A stretch of DNA of 64,000 nt from Pseudodesulfovibrio sp. (GTDB lineage: Bacteria > Desulfobacterota > Desulfovibrionia > Desulfovibrionales > Desulfovibrionaceae): positions 1,871,029 through 1,935,028 of the forward strand of contig JADGEX010000001.1 in NCBI GenBank assembly GCA_016744135.1, in the 5' to 3' direction. Shown one piece after another: positions 34,389-44,184 of this stretch (its first letter is position 1; every line of letters starts with the position of its first letter). A program made the translations under genes and the position numbers. The notes under the pieces were generated by a model, which worked only from the letters and a program-made list of their open reading frames with translations, was not told where the DNA came from and ran no database searches.

Positions 34389-35027
34389 CTACTCTGGCAT
34401 TCGTGTCATACAATAAAATCCGGCTGAATGATGCCCGTTCATTGTTTCGAACACGACCTCCTCAAAGGTTAGGGTGTCAAAGTCAAAGAACAAGGCCTCC
34501 ATATGATTACGATCATGATGCCTAACGATACCACCGTCAGGCAAATCAAAAATGCCGTAAATACCATGCTTTTCGTGACCAAGTTTGTACCGATCAAGAT
34601 TGCGTTTATCCCGGTTGAGCAAAAAGTCGTTAACGTACAGCAGCCCGCCCGGAACAAGAACCCGCTTCAACTCAAGCAGCGTCTCGGCCTGCATTTTTGT
34701 TTCAGGCATGCAAGTGAATACACCGAGCATGATTGCCGCATCAAAACTCCCGTCCTCAAAGGGCAAGGGGCCGCCGGGATAGGCTCGCAGGTCGAGAGTG
34801 GGATATTCACGTCGCCCCCGATCAACGAGAGGTTGTGAAAAATCAATACCAGTCACATGGACATATCCGATCTCGGTCAACTCTGCGACAGTTCGGCCAT
34901 AACCACACCCAAAATCAAGTACCCGTGTGTCCAAAGGGACATAGCCCTTGAATTCATCAAGCATAAGTGGCGTGGTAAAGGTCTTATCCGCGCCTTTGCC
35001 GGTCCAGTATTCTTGTTGGGATTCGAT
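34389..35027 (-). CDS. Class I SAM-dependent methyltransferase with apparent AUC start
   Basis: A Rossmann methyltransferase with motif I VLDFGCGYGRTV, acidic VTGIDFS after strand 2 and motif IV DAAIMLGVFTC. Substrate unknown. The first ATG in frame (34964) leaves a 191-residue protein without a ribosome binding site, yet the coding frame continues upstream as a family-like N-terminus (QQEYWTGKGADKTFTTPLML). A perfect AGGAGG overlaps the degP stop codon, and six bases after it the in-frame codon is ATC; no ATG, GTG or TTG exists between the upstream stop and 34964. I therefore extend the gene to an AUC start at 35027 (212 residues). A sequencing error is the main alternative. Confidence 0.7.
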   Translation of the reverse strand: MESQQEYWTGKGADKTFTTPLMLDEFKGYVPLDTRVLDFGCGYGRTVAELTEIGYVHVTGIDFSQPLVDRGRREYPTLDLRAYPGGPLPFEDGSFDAAIMLGVFTCMPETKMQAETLLELKRVLVPGGLLYVNDFLLNRDKRNLDRYKLGHEKHGIYGIFDLPDGGIVRHHDRNHMEALFFDFDTLTFEEVVFETMNGHHSAGFYCMTRMPE

Positions 35028-35037
35028 GACGGACCTC

Positions 35038-36369
35038 CTACAGAGTCATACGAACATTATACAAATTACGCCCCCGCTGCACGCGCATGAGAATTGTCTT
35101 CTGCATACGATTGCGCAGGAAGGCATTGAGAAGATCAATGCCTGACTTAAGCCGCCTGTTACCTATCTGATGAATGGTATCACCTGTTTTCAAGCCGAGT
35201 TTGGCGGCTGCAGAACCGGGGACCACCATAGTTACTTCCGCACCGGCCCCTTTCGCGCGATCACCTAGCTCAAATCCCCAACGGGTACGAACGAGATCCA
35301 GCGCCATACGCTTATCCAGCACTTGAGGCTTGAGCGTATGACGAAATTTTTTCCCGTCACGAAGGACAACCAAAGAAAGGGATTCCGATTTAGTCGTACT
35401 GTAAATCCGGGTCAGATACTCATCCTTATTGGTGATATTCTGCCCGTTGACAGTCAAAATAATATCCGCCGCCTTGATACCGGCCTTGGCCGCTGGCGTA
35501 TTTGGGTAAACCTCGGAAACCAGCATCCCTTTCAAGTTCTTCAAATTAAAGTAACGGGCTGCGGCCTGATCAATGTCCTGTCCGAACATTCCGAGCCAGA
35601 TGGGAGAAACATGACCGGAATCCAACAGTTCGTCGATCACGAATTTGGCCTTGTTGATCGGAATGGCAAAACCGATACCCTCGGCGCGGGCATGGATAGC
35701 AGTATTGATGCCGATAAGCTCTCCGTGAATATTCAGCAGCGGGCCACCGGAGTTACCGGGATTAATGGCCGCATCGGTCTGGATGAAGCTGCCGAACGCC
35801 CCCTTGTTGGTACGCATGGGCCGATTCAGGGCCGAAACAACACCAGTGGTCACCGTATGGGAATAGCCAAAAGGATTACCGATGGCGATAACGGTTTCGC
35901 CAATAAAAATATCACCGGAATCACCCATGTCGACCTGCGGCAGATTGAAAGCCTTGTCCAGCTTGAGTACAGCCAAATCAAAATCAGTATCCGAACCAAC
36001 CAGTTCCGCCGTAAACTCACGTCCATCGTTGAGACGAACCGTAATCTTGCCACCCGATGCAACCACATGCGCATTGGTCAACACCAGGGCTTTAGCACCG
36101 TCGATAATAACGCCAGAACCGAGGCTCTGAGAATCCCGTTTGCGTTGATTACCATAAAATTCCTTGAAAAATTGATCAAAAAAAGGATCACCAAAAGGCG
36201 ATACCGAACCGCCTTTGTTCTTCTTGATGACAGTAATATTAACAACTGACGGACTGACGGCTTCCACGGCCTTGACCACTGGAGTACGACGATCATTTTC
36301 TGCTTGGGCCGGACTGATAACGACAGCGAAGCACAGAATGAAGGAGAGAACGACAAGCAACTTATTCAT
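35038..36369 (-). CDS. degP: DegP/HtrA-family periplasmic serine protease
   Basis: A 443-residue protease with a Sec signal ending near PAQA. The catalytic triad is His101 (TNAHVV), Asp131 (DFDLAVLKL) and Ser207 (NPGNSGGPL). Two PDZ domains follow: one containing GMLVSEVYPNTPAAKAGIKAADIIL, the second ending with GSAAAKLGLKTGDTIHQIG. It degrades or refolds damaged envelope proteins. It begins 5 bases after htpX, so both stress proteases are made from one transcript, and its stop overlaps the ribosome binding site of the methyltransferase. Confidence 0.95.
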   Translation of the reverse strand: MNKLLVVLSFILCFAVVISPAQAENDRRTPVVKAVEAVSPSVVNITVIKKNKGGSVSPFGDPFFDQFFKEFYGNQRKRDSQSLGSGVIIDGAKALVLTNAHVVASGGKITVRLNDGREFTAELVGSDTDFDLAVLKLDKAFNLPQVDMGDSGDIFIGETVIAIGNPFGYSHTVTTGVVSALNRPMRTNKGAFGSFIQTDAAINPGNSGGPLLNIHGELIGINTAIHARAEGIGFAIPINKAKFVIDELLDSGHVSPIWLGMFGQDIDQAAARYFNLKNLKGMLVSEVYPNTPAAKAGIKAADIILTVNGQNITNKDEYLTRIYSTTKSESLSLVVLRDGKKFRHTLKPQVLDKRMALDLVRTRWGFELGDRAKGAGAEVTMVVPGSAAAKLGLKTGDTIHQIGNRRLKSGIDLLNAFLRNRMQKTILMRVQRGRNLYNVRMTL

Positions 36370-36374
36370 ACTAT

Positions 36375-37223
36375 TTATTCTCCTGCCATGGCACGAAGCC
36401 GGGCAATACGATCTTCAATGGGAGGATGCGTCGCGAACAGGGACATGGTCCGTCTGCCCGAAAAAGGATTGACGATAAACATGTTTTCCGTGGCCGGGCT
36501 GCCCTCAAGCGGAACCTGTCGAGAGGCTGCATCAAGTTTTGCCAATGCCCCGGCAAGATGCAGGGGATTCTGCGCAAGTCGCGCTCCGGTTGAATCAGCC
36601 AAATATTCACGGGAACGGGAAATAGCCATCTGAATCAATCCGGCCGCCACGGGAGCAAGAAAGGCCATGGCTAACGCAGCAAGAGGGCTGCCGCCTTCAT
36701 CGTCGTCACGGGAAAAACCACCGAAAATAGCGGTCCACTGCAACATGTTGGCAATAAAAACAATAGCCCCGGCCAACACCGCCGCGATAGTTTGGATGAG
36801 AATATCACGATTGGCGATATGCCCGAGTTCGTGCGCAAGCACACCTTTGAGTTCGTCGGGACTCAGGATGTTGACGATACCACGAGTGACAGCCACCACG
36901 GCGTTCTCAGGGTTACGCCCCGTTGCAAAGGCATTGGGCGAATCTTGAGGGATGAGAAAAACACGCGGCTTGGGAATGCCTGCGGAAACGGCCATTTCTT
37001 CCACTACACGGTGGATATGCGGAGCATCGCCCGGAGACAATTCCTGTGCTTTGTACATCTTGAGCACAATTTTATCCGAATACCAATAGCTACCCACATT
37101 CATGAGCATGGCAAGGCCAAAGGCCAGAAACAAACCAACACGGCCCCCCATGGCACCGCCGAGCATCATGAGCAGGCCGGTGAGTAAGCCCAGAAGCAAA
37201 ACTGTCTTTATCTGACTGGTCAT
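36375..37223 (-). CDS. htpX: Membrane zinc metalloprotease HtpX
   Basis: A 282-residue M48B protease. Two N-terminal transmembrane helices, the zinc motif HELGH in [16 protein letters not shown] (about residues 134-138), two further hydrophobic segments ([14 protein letters not shown] and [18 protein letters not shown]) and the third ligand in [11 protein letters not shown] are all present. It removes misfolded inner-membrane proteins together with FtsH. The ATG at 37223 has GGAGG 11 bases upstream; a TTG six codons before is also possible. Confidence 0.94.
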   Translation of the reverse strand: MTSQIKTVLLLGLLTGLLMMLGGAMGGRVGLFLAFGLAMLMNVGSYWYSDKIVLKMYKAQELSPGDAPHIHRVVEEMAVSAGIPKPRVFLIPQDSPNAFATGRNPENAVVAVTRGIVNILSPDELKGVLAHELGHIANRDILIQTIAAVLAGAIVFIANMLQWTAIFGGFSRDDDEGGSPLAALAMAFLAPVAAGLIQMAISRSREYLADSTGARLAQNPLHLAGALAKLDAASRQVPLEGSPATENMFIVNPFSGRRTMSLFATHPPIEDRIARLRAMAGE

Positions 37224-37385
37224 GTCAGCTGTATCCTCCAAAATATTTCAACTTGTTGACTGCCAATAGATAGGAATTCGGGTACAAAGGTCAAGAGAAA
37301 GGCAAAGGGAGAAATCCGGCCACAAAGCTCTGCTGTCACATAATTGAATGACAATTATTTGCATAACGCGCCGAGAAAACGCATT

Positions 37386-37391
37386 TATAAT
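37386..37391 (+). promoter_or_regulatory. Candidate -10 element of the phosphofructokinase gene
   Basis: A perfect TATAAT lies 68 bases before the chosen start codon. No good -35 is seen at 16-18 bases upstream, so the call is weak. Confidence 0.3.
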
Positions 37392-37458
37392 TTGCCCAAG
37401 CGCCAAAATCATTATATTTACATGTTCAATAACCACCCTCGCGCCCGGGAGATCGTTT

Positions 37459-38787
37459 ATGAAAACAAACCAGGACGAAACTGTAATGCCAAAAAGCACT
37501 GAAATTCTGACCGTTGGTCCAGCCAAGATCAAGAATCCAATTAATTTCGGAAGATTCGCCGAAGATGATGAAGCGGTTCTGGTAAACATCTCTCGCAGAA
37601 ATGTGGATGGTTCCAACCGGAGCAAGAAGACCCCGGACCATGTTTATTTCGAAGCCGCCGGGCCCCGTGAAAAAATCTATTATGACGCGAGCAAAACCAA
37701 ATGTGCTGTCGTAACCTGCGGCGGCCTGTGCCCCGGCCTGAACGATGTTATCCGGGCTATCGTCATGACCGCCCACCACGAATACAAGGTCACATCTGTC
37801 TTCGGCATCCAGTATGGTCTGGCCGGATTTGTACCAGAACAAGGCTATGACGTAATCGACCTGACCCCGGAATATGTCAGCCGCATCCACGAATTCGGTG
37901 GAACCGTGCTTGGCAGCTCCCGAGGTCCTCAGGAACCGGAAGCTATTGTGGATGCTCTGGAGCGCATGAATGTCGGCATCCTGTTCATGATCGGCGGTGA
38001 CGGGACCATGCGGGCCGCCTCCAAGGTCGTAAAAGAAATTTCTCACCGGGGCCTGTCCATTTCTGTAGTGGGACTGCCAAAAACCATTGACAACGACATC
38101 AATTATGCCTCGCCATCATTCGGCTTCGACACCTCCGTAGAAACTGCGGCCATGGCCATCAAGGGCGCACATGTTGAAGCCACGGGCGCACCCTGGGGTA
38201 TTGGCCTAGTCAAGGTCATGGGACGTGATGCAGGTTACATAGCCGCACAAAGTGCACTCTCCTGCCAAGAAGTCAACTTCTGTCTCATCCCCGAAGATCC
38301 GTTCGACATTCATGGTGAAAATGGTCTTCTGGCCGCTCTGGACAAACGAATGAGAAAGAGTGGTGATGCGGTCATCGTGGTGGCTGAAGGGGCAGGGCAG
38401 GAACTCCTCAAAGAATCCAGCCAGAAAGATGCTTCGGGCAATGTCCAACTGAGCGACATCGCCTCCCTACTCAAAAAAGAAATCATCACGTACTTCGAAG
38501 ATCAAGGGATCGAGCCGACCCTGAAATACATCGACCCGAGTTATATCATCCGTTCCGTCCCGGCCAACGCCAACGACCGTATCTACTGCTCATTCCTCGG
38601 CATCAACGCCGTCCATGCAGGCATGACCGGACGCACAGGGATGGTCATCTCCCGCTGGAACGGACGGTACGTCCACATTCCCATAGAGTTGGTGACTAAA
38701 GGGAAAAAACGTATCAACGTTCAGTCCAATTACTGGCGCGCAGTGCTTGAGTCCACAGGGCAACCAACAAGTCTGAAAAATTCATAA
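37459..38787 (+). CDS. ATP-dependent 6-phosphofructokinase (plant/PPi-PFK-like clade)
   Basis: A 442-residue PFK. The ATP-site motif is GGDGT (Gly179-Thr183), the form with Gly in place of the Asp found in PPi-dependent enzymes; the catalytic loop is PKTIDNDI, and GRDAGYIAAQSAL follows. CGGLCPGLNDVIR at the N-terminal end is the phosphate-binding loop. This arrangement matches the long ATP-PFKs related to Treponema TP0108. It makes fructose 1,6-bisphosphate. The start at 37459 has GGGAG seven bases upstream; the frame is open 37 codons further without support. Confidence 0.88.
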   Translation: MKTNQDETVMPKSTEILTVGPAKIKNPINFGRFAEDDEAVLVNISRRNVDGSNRSKKTPDHVYFEAAGPREKIYYDASKTKCAVVTCGGLCPGLNDVIRAIVMTAHHEYKVTSVFGIQYGLAGFVPEQGYDVIDLTPEYVSRIHEFGGTVLGSSRGPQEPEAIVDALERMNVGILFMIGGDGTMRAASKVVKEISHRGLSISVVGLPKTIDNDINYASPSFGFDTSVETAAMAIKGAHVEATGAPWGIGLVKVMGRDAGYIAAQSALSCQEVNFCLIPEDPFDIHGENGLLAALDKRMRKSGDAVIVVAEGAGQELLKESSQKDASGNVQLSDIASLLKKEIITYFEDQGIEPTLKYIDPSYIIRSVPANANDRIYCSFLGINAVHAGMTGRTGMVISRWNGRYVHIPIELVTKGKKRINVQSNYWRAVLESTGQPTSLKNS

Positions 38788-38903
38788 CGACTTATGAGAG
38801 TGATAATTATTGTTGATAAAGACAAAAGATAGGTATAGGGTCCTCAGAATCTTGAATAAATTTTTGGTAAAAGTTTACGAGCAATATCCGCAAGGGGGTT
38901 TGT

Positions 38904-40217
38904 ATGGATGTGCTGATGCTTTCACGGCTGCAATTTGCTGCGGCCACCATGTTTCACTTCATCTTCGTCCCACTGACTCTGGGGCTATCGGTACTCATCG
39001 CGTTCATGGAAACAAGGTATGTCCAGACCGGCGATGAAGTGTATCGAAAAATGGCAAAATTCTGGGGAAAAATCTTCCTGGTCAACTTTGCCCTCGGTGT
39101 TGTCACCGGTATCACGCTGGAATTCCAATTCGGCACAAACTGGTCAAGATACTCCGCCTACGTGGGCGATATCTTCGGTTCGCTGCTCGCCATTGAAGCG
39201 ACAGCCGCATTTTTCCTTGAATCCACTTTTATCGGCGTCTGGCATTTCGGTTGGGAAAAGCTCTCACCCAAGGCCCACGCCACCGTGGCATGGCTGGTGG
39301 CCGGTGCTTCCAACTTGTCCGCCATCTGGATTCTCATTGCCAACGGCTTCATGCAAGACCCGACCGGTTTTGTCCTCCGTAACGGTCGCGCCGAGCTGAC
39401 CGACTTTGTGGCGGTCATCACCAACAAGTGGGCATGGCTGGAATTCTTCCACATGATCCCAGCGGCTTTGTGTCTCGCAGGATTTTTCCTCATGGGCGTC
39501 TCCGCATGGCACTTGATCCGAAAAAGTGAAGTCGATTTCTTCCAGAAGTCCTTCAATATCGGTGTCACCGTAGCACTGGTTTTCTCCATAGTCGTTGCGG
39601 CCGAAGGGCACATCCATGGTAACAACATGTCCCTCAAGCAACCCGCCAAGCTGGCTGCCATGGAATCCCACTGGGAAACCCAGACCAATGCGCCCATGTA
39701 CCTGCTGGTTGTTCCGGGTGAAGATGGCAATCTGGTGGAAGCCCTACCGATCCCCGGTGCTTTAAGCTTCCTGGCCTACAACGATTTCAACGCCGAGGTG
39801 AAAGGGCTGAACGACTTCCCCAAGGAAGACCGTCCGCCTGTGCTCATCACTTTCCTGGCCTTCAGGACCATGGTTGGCATCGGAACACTGATGCCTGCAA
39901 TTGCTCTGCTCGGTTGGGTCATGCGCAACAAGCTTGATAAAATTCCGTTGTACCTCAAAGTACTACCGTACTGCATTCCGCTTCCCTATATCGCCATCTG
40001 GGCCGGTTGGACTCTGGCAGAGGTCGGACGTCAGCCGTGGATCGTCTACGGACTCATGCGCACCTCGGATGCCGTTTCACCAGTCGGGGCGGGCGAGGTC
40101 ACATTCTCGTTCGTTCTCATGTGCCTCCTGTATTCCCTGCTTGGTGCAGCCGGTATATGGCTGATGATTAAGCTTGCCAAAAAGGGTCCCGAAGACAACA
40201 GCCCCATCCAGGTCTAG
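38904..40217 (+). CDS. cydA: Cytochrome bd quinol oxidase subunit I
   Basis: A 437-residue polytopic protein, clearly shorter than the E. coli subunit because the quinol (Q) loop is the short type. The b595-side His is in MFHFIFVPLTLG, the b558 His in WLEFFHMIPAALC, and GRQPWIVYGLMRT is conserved near the C-terminus. It reduces oxygen to water with menaquinol and is typical of sulfate reducers that survive oxygen. The start has AAGGGGG upstream. cydB follows after 30 bases. Confidence 0.96.
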   Translation: MDVLMLSRLQFAAATMFHFIFVPLTLGLSVLIAFMETRYVQTGDEVYRKMAKFWGKIFLVNFALGVVTGITLEFQFGTNWSRYSAYVGDIFGSLLAIEATAAFFLESTFIGVWHFGWEKLSPKAHATVAWLVAGASNLSAIWILIANGFMQDPTGFVLRNGRAELTDFVAVITNKWAWLEFFHMIPAALCLAGFFLMGVSAWHLIRKSEVDFFQKSFNIGVTVALVFSIVVAAEGHIHGNNMSLKQPAKLAAMESHWETQTNAPMYLLVVPGEDGNLVEALPIPGALSFLAYNDFNAEVKGLNDFPKEDRPPVLITFLAFRTMVGIGTLMPAIALLGWVMRNKLDKIPLYLKVLPYCIPLPYIAIWAGWTLAEVGRQPWIVYGLMRTSDAVSPVGAGEVTFSFVLMCLLYSLLGAAGIWLMIKLAKKGPEDNSPIQV

Positions 40218-40247
40218 CCTGAGTGTGCGAATAGAAGGAGTTACTCT

Positions 40248-41297
40248 ATGGAAAATCTGATAGAAATCGGTTCGCTGCACTATTACCTGGCGATGATCTG
40301 GTTCGTCCTCTGGGGTGTGCTTTGGGCCGTCTATTTCATTCTGGATGGCTTTGACCTTGGCGTGGGGACCCTACTTCCCTTCCTTGCAAAGGATGAAGCA
40401 GAGAAACGGGCCATGCTCAATTCCACCGGCCCATTCTGGGACGGCAACGAAGTCTGGTTGATCGCAGCAGGTGGTGTCACTTTCGCAGCCTTCCCATATG
40501 CATATGCCCAGATGTTCAGCGGGCTATACACTGCCCTCATGCTGCTCTTGTTCACCCTCATCGTGCGCGGTGTGTCCTTTGAATTCCGTTCAAAGGTGGA
40601 ACATGACGGCTGGAAAAAACTCTGGGACACCGCCCACGCGGTCTGTTCCTTCCTTCCCGCCTTGCTTCTCGGGGTTACCTTTGGAAACATCTTCCAGGGA
40701 CTGCCTCTGGATGCAACCGGATTCTCCCAGGCCGGACTACTCGGCCTGCTCAATCCGTACGGTCTTGCTGGCGGCGTGCTGTTCGTCGTCATCTTTTTGA
40801 TGCACGGCGCACTCTGGATGACCATCCGCACTACCGGCGAACTGCATACGCGGGCCGAGAATTTGGCCATCAAGCTCTGGCCAGTTGAAGTCGTCCTGAC
40901 GGTCCTGTTCCTCGCCTTCACAGCCGTGAGCACCAAGCTGTTCACCAACTACCTAGTCTACCCGATCCTCTTCGTCATCCTATTGCTGCCCGTGGCCGGC
41001 CTGGTGCTCATGCGCACCTACCTCGGCGCGAAGAAGTACTGGATGGCATGGGGCGCATCTTGCCTGTACATCGGCGGGACAGCGTTGTTCGGTGTAGTCG
41101 GTATCTTCCCGGCCATTATCCCGTCCAACCCAAGCCCGGCCAACAGCTTGACTATTCTGAATTCCTCATCGAGTGAATTGACGCTGACAATTATGCTCGG
41201 CGTGGCCGTGATTTTCATCCCGTTGATTATCGGTTACCAGTTCTGGGCATATAAAATACTTGCAACGCCTATTACGGATGAAGACATCCATTACTAG
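40248..41297 (+). CDS. cydB: Cytochrome bd quinol oxidase subunit II
   Basis: A 349-residue membrane protein with about nine helices. The family signature WGVLWAVYFILDGFDLGVG and GPFWDGNEVWLIAAGG are present near the N-terminus. It completes the bd oxidase with CydA. AGAAGGAG lies before the start. No cydX-like small gene or cydDC is visible nearby. Confidence 0.96.
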   Translation: MENLIEIGSLHYYLAMIWFVLWGVLWAVYFILDGFDLGVGTLLPFLAKDEAEKRAMLNSTGPFWDGNEVWLIAAGGVTFAAFPYAYAQMFSGLYTALMLLLFTLIVRGVSFEFRSKVEHDGWKKLWDTAHAVCSFLPALLLGVTFGNIFQGLPLDATGFSQAGLLGLLNPYGLAGGVLFVVIFLMHGALWMTIRTTGELHTRAENLAIKLWPVEVVLTVLFLAFTAVSTKLFTNYLVYPILFVILLLPVAGLVLMRTYLGAKKYWMAWGASCLYIGGTALFGVVGIFPAIIPSNPSPANSLTILNSSSSELTLTIMLGVAVIFIPLIIGYQFWAYKILATPITDEDIHY

Positions 41298-41318
41298 GCC
41301 GCAAACCTGTTGAAACAT

Positions 41319-41354
41319 AAAGCCCTGCCCAGTTAATTGGGCAGGGCTTTTTTT
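41319..41354 (+). terminator. cydAB terminator
   Basis: AAAGCCCTGCCCA pairs with TGGGCAGGGCTTT around a 6-base loop, followed by a T-run. Confidence 0.93.
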
Positions 41355-41365
41355 GTATTCATTAA

Positions 41366-41518
41366 ACCGCCTTCGGCGAAGGAGGATATAATTTTTTTTT
41401 ATAAACGACAGCCTTCGCGAAGCGACACAAAAAATTTTGGAAAGTCCAGAGAACCTTTTGGAAAAGGTTCTCTGGTCCCGCTGAAAACGACCGCCGGTAG
41501 GCCCGCCGGAAGCATTCG
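41366..41518. repeat. Intergenic hairpin repeat, copy 3
   Basis: Starts CCGCCTTCGGCG, contains TTCGCGAAGCGACACAAAAA (related to the reverse complement of the end of copy 1), a perfect hairpin CCAGAGAACCTTTT/AAAAGGTTCTCTGG (41446-41475), and ends with GACCGCCGGTAGGCCCGCCG, the reverse complement of the umuDC copy. It lies between the cydB terminator and the THUMP methyltransferase-like gene. Confidence 0.8.
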
Positions 41519-41519
41519 G

Positions 41520-42695
41520 TTATTTTTGTTTACGGGTTCCGGCGTAAAGTTCGTATTCGAGCAACCGGCATTCGATTTTAGCGTTCCAGAAAATCTTTCG
41601 ACTCTTAGTGCGTAAACCGATGCGCTTGGCGAGACTGGAGTTACCTGTAAAAATAAACCCTGTTTTGCCACCGCAGTGCTGCTTAAAGAAATCGCCGATG
41701 CCACTATAAACACTTTCGAGTTGTTGAATTTCGCCAAGCCGCTGGCCATATTCCGGGTTGAGCATAACAATACCGGGACCTTCAGGAATCTCTGTTTCCG
41801 AATAATCACAGAGAGCAAACTCAATAAAATCACCGACTCCTGCGAGACGGGCATTATCCTTGGCGGCCTCGATCGCTTCGGGATCGTGATCGGTCGCTAT
41901 AATTCGACCCTTGATTTCAGGATTCTCCGCATCTTCGGCCTGACCGAGCATGTCATCCCAGAATTCCTGATCAAATCCAAGAAGCTGCTTAAAAGCGAAA
42001 TCATCCCGCAACAACCCAGGAGCACCATTCAGAGCCATAAGTGCAGCCTCAATGGCAAGAGTGCCTGCGCCACACATGGGACCGATGAAATGTCCGCCCT
42101 GCTTGGCAAGCTCTGGCCATCCTGAAGAAAGTACACAGGCAGCAGCCAGCGTTTCCTGCATGGGTGCAGTGTGGGGACGCTTGCGGTACCCACGCCGAGG
42201 CAAAGGATCACCTGTTGTGTCGAGATAGATGGTCGCCTGATTTTCCCGCCAATGCAGGAACAAACAGACACCTGTTGTCTCCGGGCCTGAATCCGGCCGC
42301 ACATCAAACATCTCCATGAAGCGATCAGCCACAGCATCCTTGACCCGCAAACCAGCGAATCTGGAATCTGTAACCGTTGTATCGCGAATGGAAGCATCCA
42401 CTCGAAAATACCCGTCTTTGGCAATAAACTCTTCCCATTGAAGGGACCGAATTTCACGATAGAGTTCATCAGTATCAAAAGCGCGGAATCGCTTAAGCTC
42501 AAGAAGCACGCGATGACCGGTTCGAATCCAGAGATTCAGGTTCATGCAATCCTTGAGTGAACCATAGGTCTGAACGCCAGCATCCATGACATACCTGCGA
42601 GAATACCCGAGCTGTTCAAGCTCACGGTCAAGATACTCGGGGATACCCTTGGGACAGGTGACGAGAATGGGGGCCTCTTGAGAAAAAATATCCAT
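41520..42695 (-). CDS. THUMP-domain RNA methyltransferase-like protein (RlmL N-terminal family)
   Basis: A 391-residue protein: N-terminal ferredoxin-like and THUMP region (about 1-165), then a Rossmann methyltransferase with motif I GPMCGAGTLAIEAAL and IATDHDPEAIEAAKDNAR. The family makes m2G in 23S rRNA (RlmL type) or tRNA. Motif IV is unusual: NPEYGQR (Asn313-Tyr316) where the family normally has NPPY. The start at 42695 has GAGG six bases upstream and lies 11 bases inside the end of the preceding gene, so the two overlap slightly. Confidence 0.82.
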   Translation of the reverse strand: MDIFSQEAPILVTCPKGIPEYLDRELEQLGYSRRYVMDAGVQTYGSLKDCMNLNLWIRTGHRVLLELKRFRAFDTDELYREIRSLQWEEFIAKDGYFRVDASIRDTTVTDSRFAGLRVKDAVADRFMEMFDVRPDSGPETTGVCLFLHWRENQATIYLDTTGDPLPRRGYRKRPHTAPMQETLAAACVLSSGWPELAKQGGHFIGPMCGAGTLAIEAALMALNGAPGLLRDDFAFKQLLGFDQEFWDDMLGQAEDAENPEIKGRIIATDHDPEAIEAAKDNARLAGVGDFIEFALCDYSETEIPEGPGIVMLNPEYGQRLGEIQQLESVYSGIGDFFKQHCGGKTGFIFTGNSSLAKRIGLRTKSRKIFWNAKIECRLLEYELYAGTRKQK

Positions 42696-42706
42696 GAAAA
42701 CCTCGA

Positions 42707-43993
42707 TTATAAAGGACGCATGTCCCACTCGACCACAGGATCATGATCGGCGGCGGGACCGGATGAAAAGTCAGTAACGGAAGCCGTCCTGACATTGGGC
42801 AAGGGGGCGGGACTGGACAGGGCCAGAAAGAAAGCCAGGCCAGTGGCAACACCCAATGACGGATCAAACAACAAGGGAACAACCATCCCCAAGGTAAACA
42901 AGACAACGAACAGCCCTGCGCCCAATCGTGACATCCTACGATACAATAGGACAAACAAAACAACCAGACAAAGACCCGGAAGAATCATGCCCCACCCCAG
43001 AACAAGCCGAAGCCAGAATGCGGACACCTGAGGAAGATGCGCTCCCATAAGAGCAAGCGATCCTGTCGCGGCTTCCCAAAGCCCGGCCATACCGGGCGGG
43101 AAAGTCAAAGGCAGGGCCTTGGTCAAAGGAAGACCGGTCAAAAGCAACATGGGGTCGCTGACAAACAGAGACAAGGATTTGGCCCACAACCAATAATCCA
43201 CATAGCGAACGGCTTCGGAGGAAGTCGTTGGTAAAAGAAAGGTCACACCGATCAACAATAAAAAAGCAAGTAGAACTACTGTACGAATAGTCTTTGACCC
43301 ACGGCCAAAACAAAGAAATATCCAACCGGCAGCAAACAGACCGGTCCGGGACAAAGTGGCTGCTATGCCAAGCAAAATCAAGAACCGCCACACCGGCCTT
43401 CCCTGATCAGGTTCGTATACGCCGCCGTCGTTTTCTCCACACCGAAGGCTGGCGCACAAAGAAAGCAGCAGCAACCCGGCCAGAATGTCGATATTCCCAA
43501 TCCAACGCGTAACAGGCGCACTGTGATAAATAGACGCCTCGACCGCCAGATCAATCAAGCACAGCAGACCAAGCAGGCCGCCATACCGTTGAAAATCAGC
43601 CCTATCCGGCAAGCCAAAGGTGATGATCCACAAGAAACAAAATACGAGCATGACCACTGGCGTCAACTCGACAACTACTGGCACAAAAATTTTCAACTGA
43701 TGTATGAGATCCTGACCATTTTTGACAACTATAAAGACCAACGTAATAAACATTCCCACTTCAAAAAAGAAACGCTTTTTAAGACGAGCACCGGAACGGC
43801 GGAACAACATGGCGTAGATTACCCCGACACCGGCAAGAAGCAACCACGGCAGGACTGGCGAAACAGGTCGAGTCGAAGGCATAAAGACGCTCAACACTGT
43901 CACCAACGGCACAGCCACATATGCAATGGCAAGAGGAAATGGTGCCAGTCTGGTTGCGGCACCGGATACGGGTTGTTCCTGTTTCATACGCAC
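42707..43993 (-). CDS. Polytopic membrane protein, possibly O-antigen-ligase-like
   Basis: A 428-residue protein with roughly eleven hydrophobic segments, a periplasmic-looking loop between about residues 250 and 310 (SSEAVRYVDYWLWAKSLSLF...LTGLPLTKALPL) and a polar C-terminus. The loop position and the small-residue helices recall WzyC/O-antigen ligase proteins, but no sugar-related gene is nearby, so function is left open. The frame starts with GTG CGT ATG; GTG or the ATG at 43987 could initiate. It overlaps the downstream THUMP gene. Confidence 0.65.
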   Translation of the reverse strand: MRMKQEQPVSGAATRLAPFPLAIAYVAVPLVTVLSVFMPSTRPVSPVLPWLLLAGVGVIYAMLFRRSGARLKKRFFFEVGMFITLVFIVVKNGQDLIHQLKIFVPVVVELTPVVMLVFCFLWIITFGLPDRADFQRYGGLLGLLCLIDLAVEASIYHSAPVTRWIGNIDILAGLLLLSLCASLRCGENDGGVYEPDQGRPVWRFLILLGIAATLSRTGLFAAGWIFLCFGRGSKTIRTVVLLAFLLLIGVTFLLPTTSSEAVRYVDYWLWAKSLSLFVSDPMLLLTGLPLTKALPLTFPPGMAGLWEAATGSLALMGAHLPQVSAFWLRLVLGWGMILPGLCLVVLFVLLYRRMSRLGAGLFVVLFTLGMVVPLLFDPSLGVATGLAFFLALSSPAPLPNVRTASVTDFSSGPAADHDPVVEWDMRPL

Positions 43994-44184
43994 CGTCAGT
44001 TACCTTGTTGGGTAACGCAGGTAAAGGCGGATTCCACACCCGGAGTTTGTTCCCCTAAAGCCTCTTAAAAATATGTTTTTTTAACTCACCGCGATTATTA
44101 AAGATTCGCTGCAAATTTCCACACAAGAGACAATGTGCCGATATAATTAAGAAAACATGCAACCCCTTAAAGAAATTGAAAATA

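Noticed and set aside
42707..43993. Firm assignment of the polytopic protein as O-antigen ligase
   Set aside because: Only topology is similar; no glycan genes are nearby and the signature residues could not be verified.
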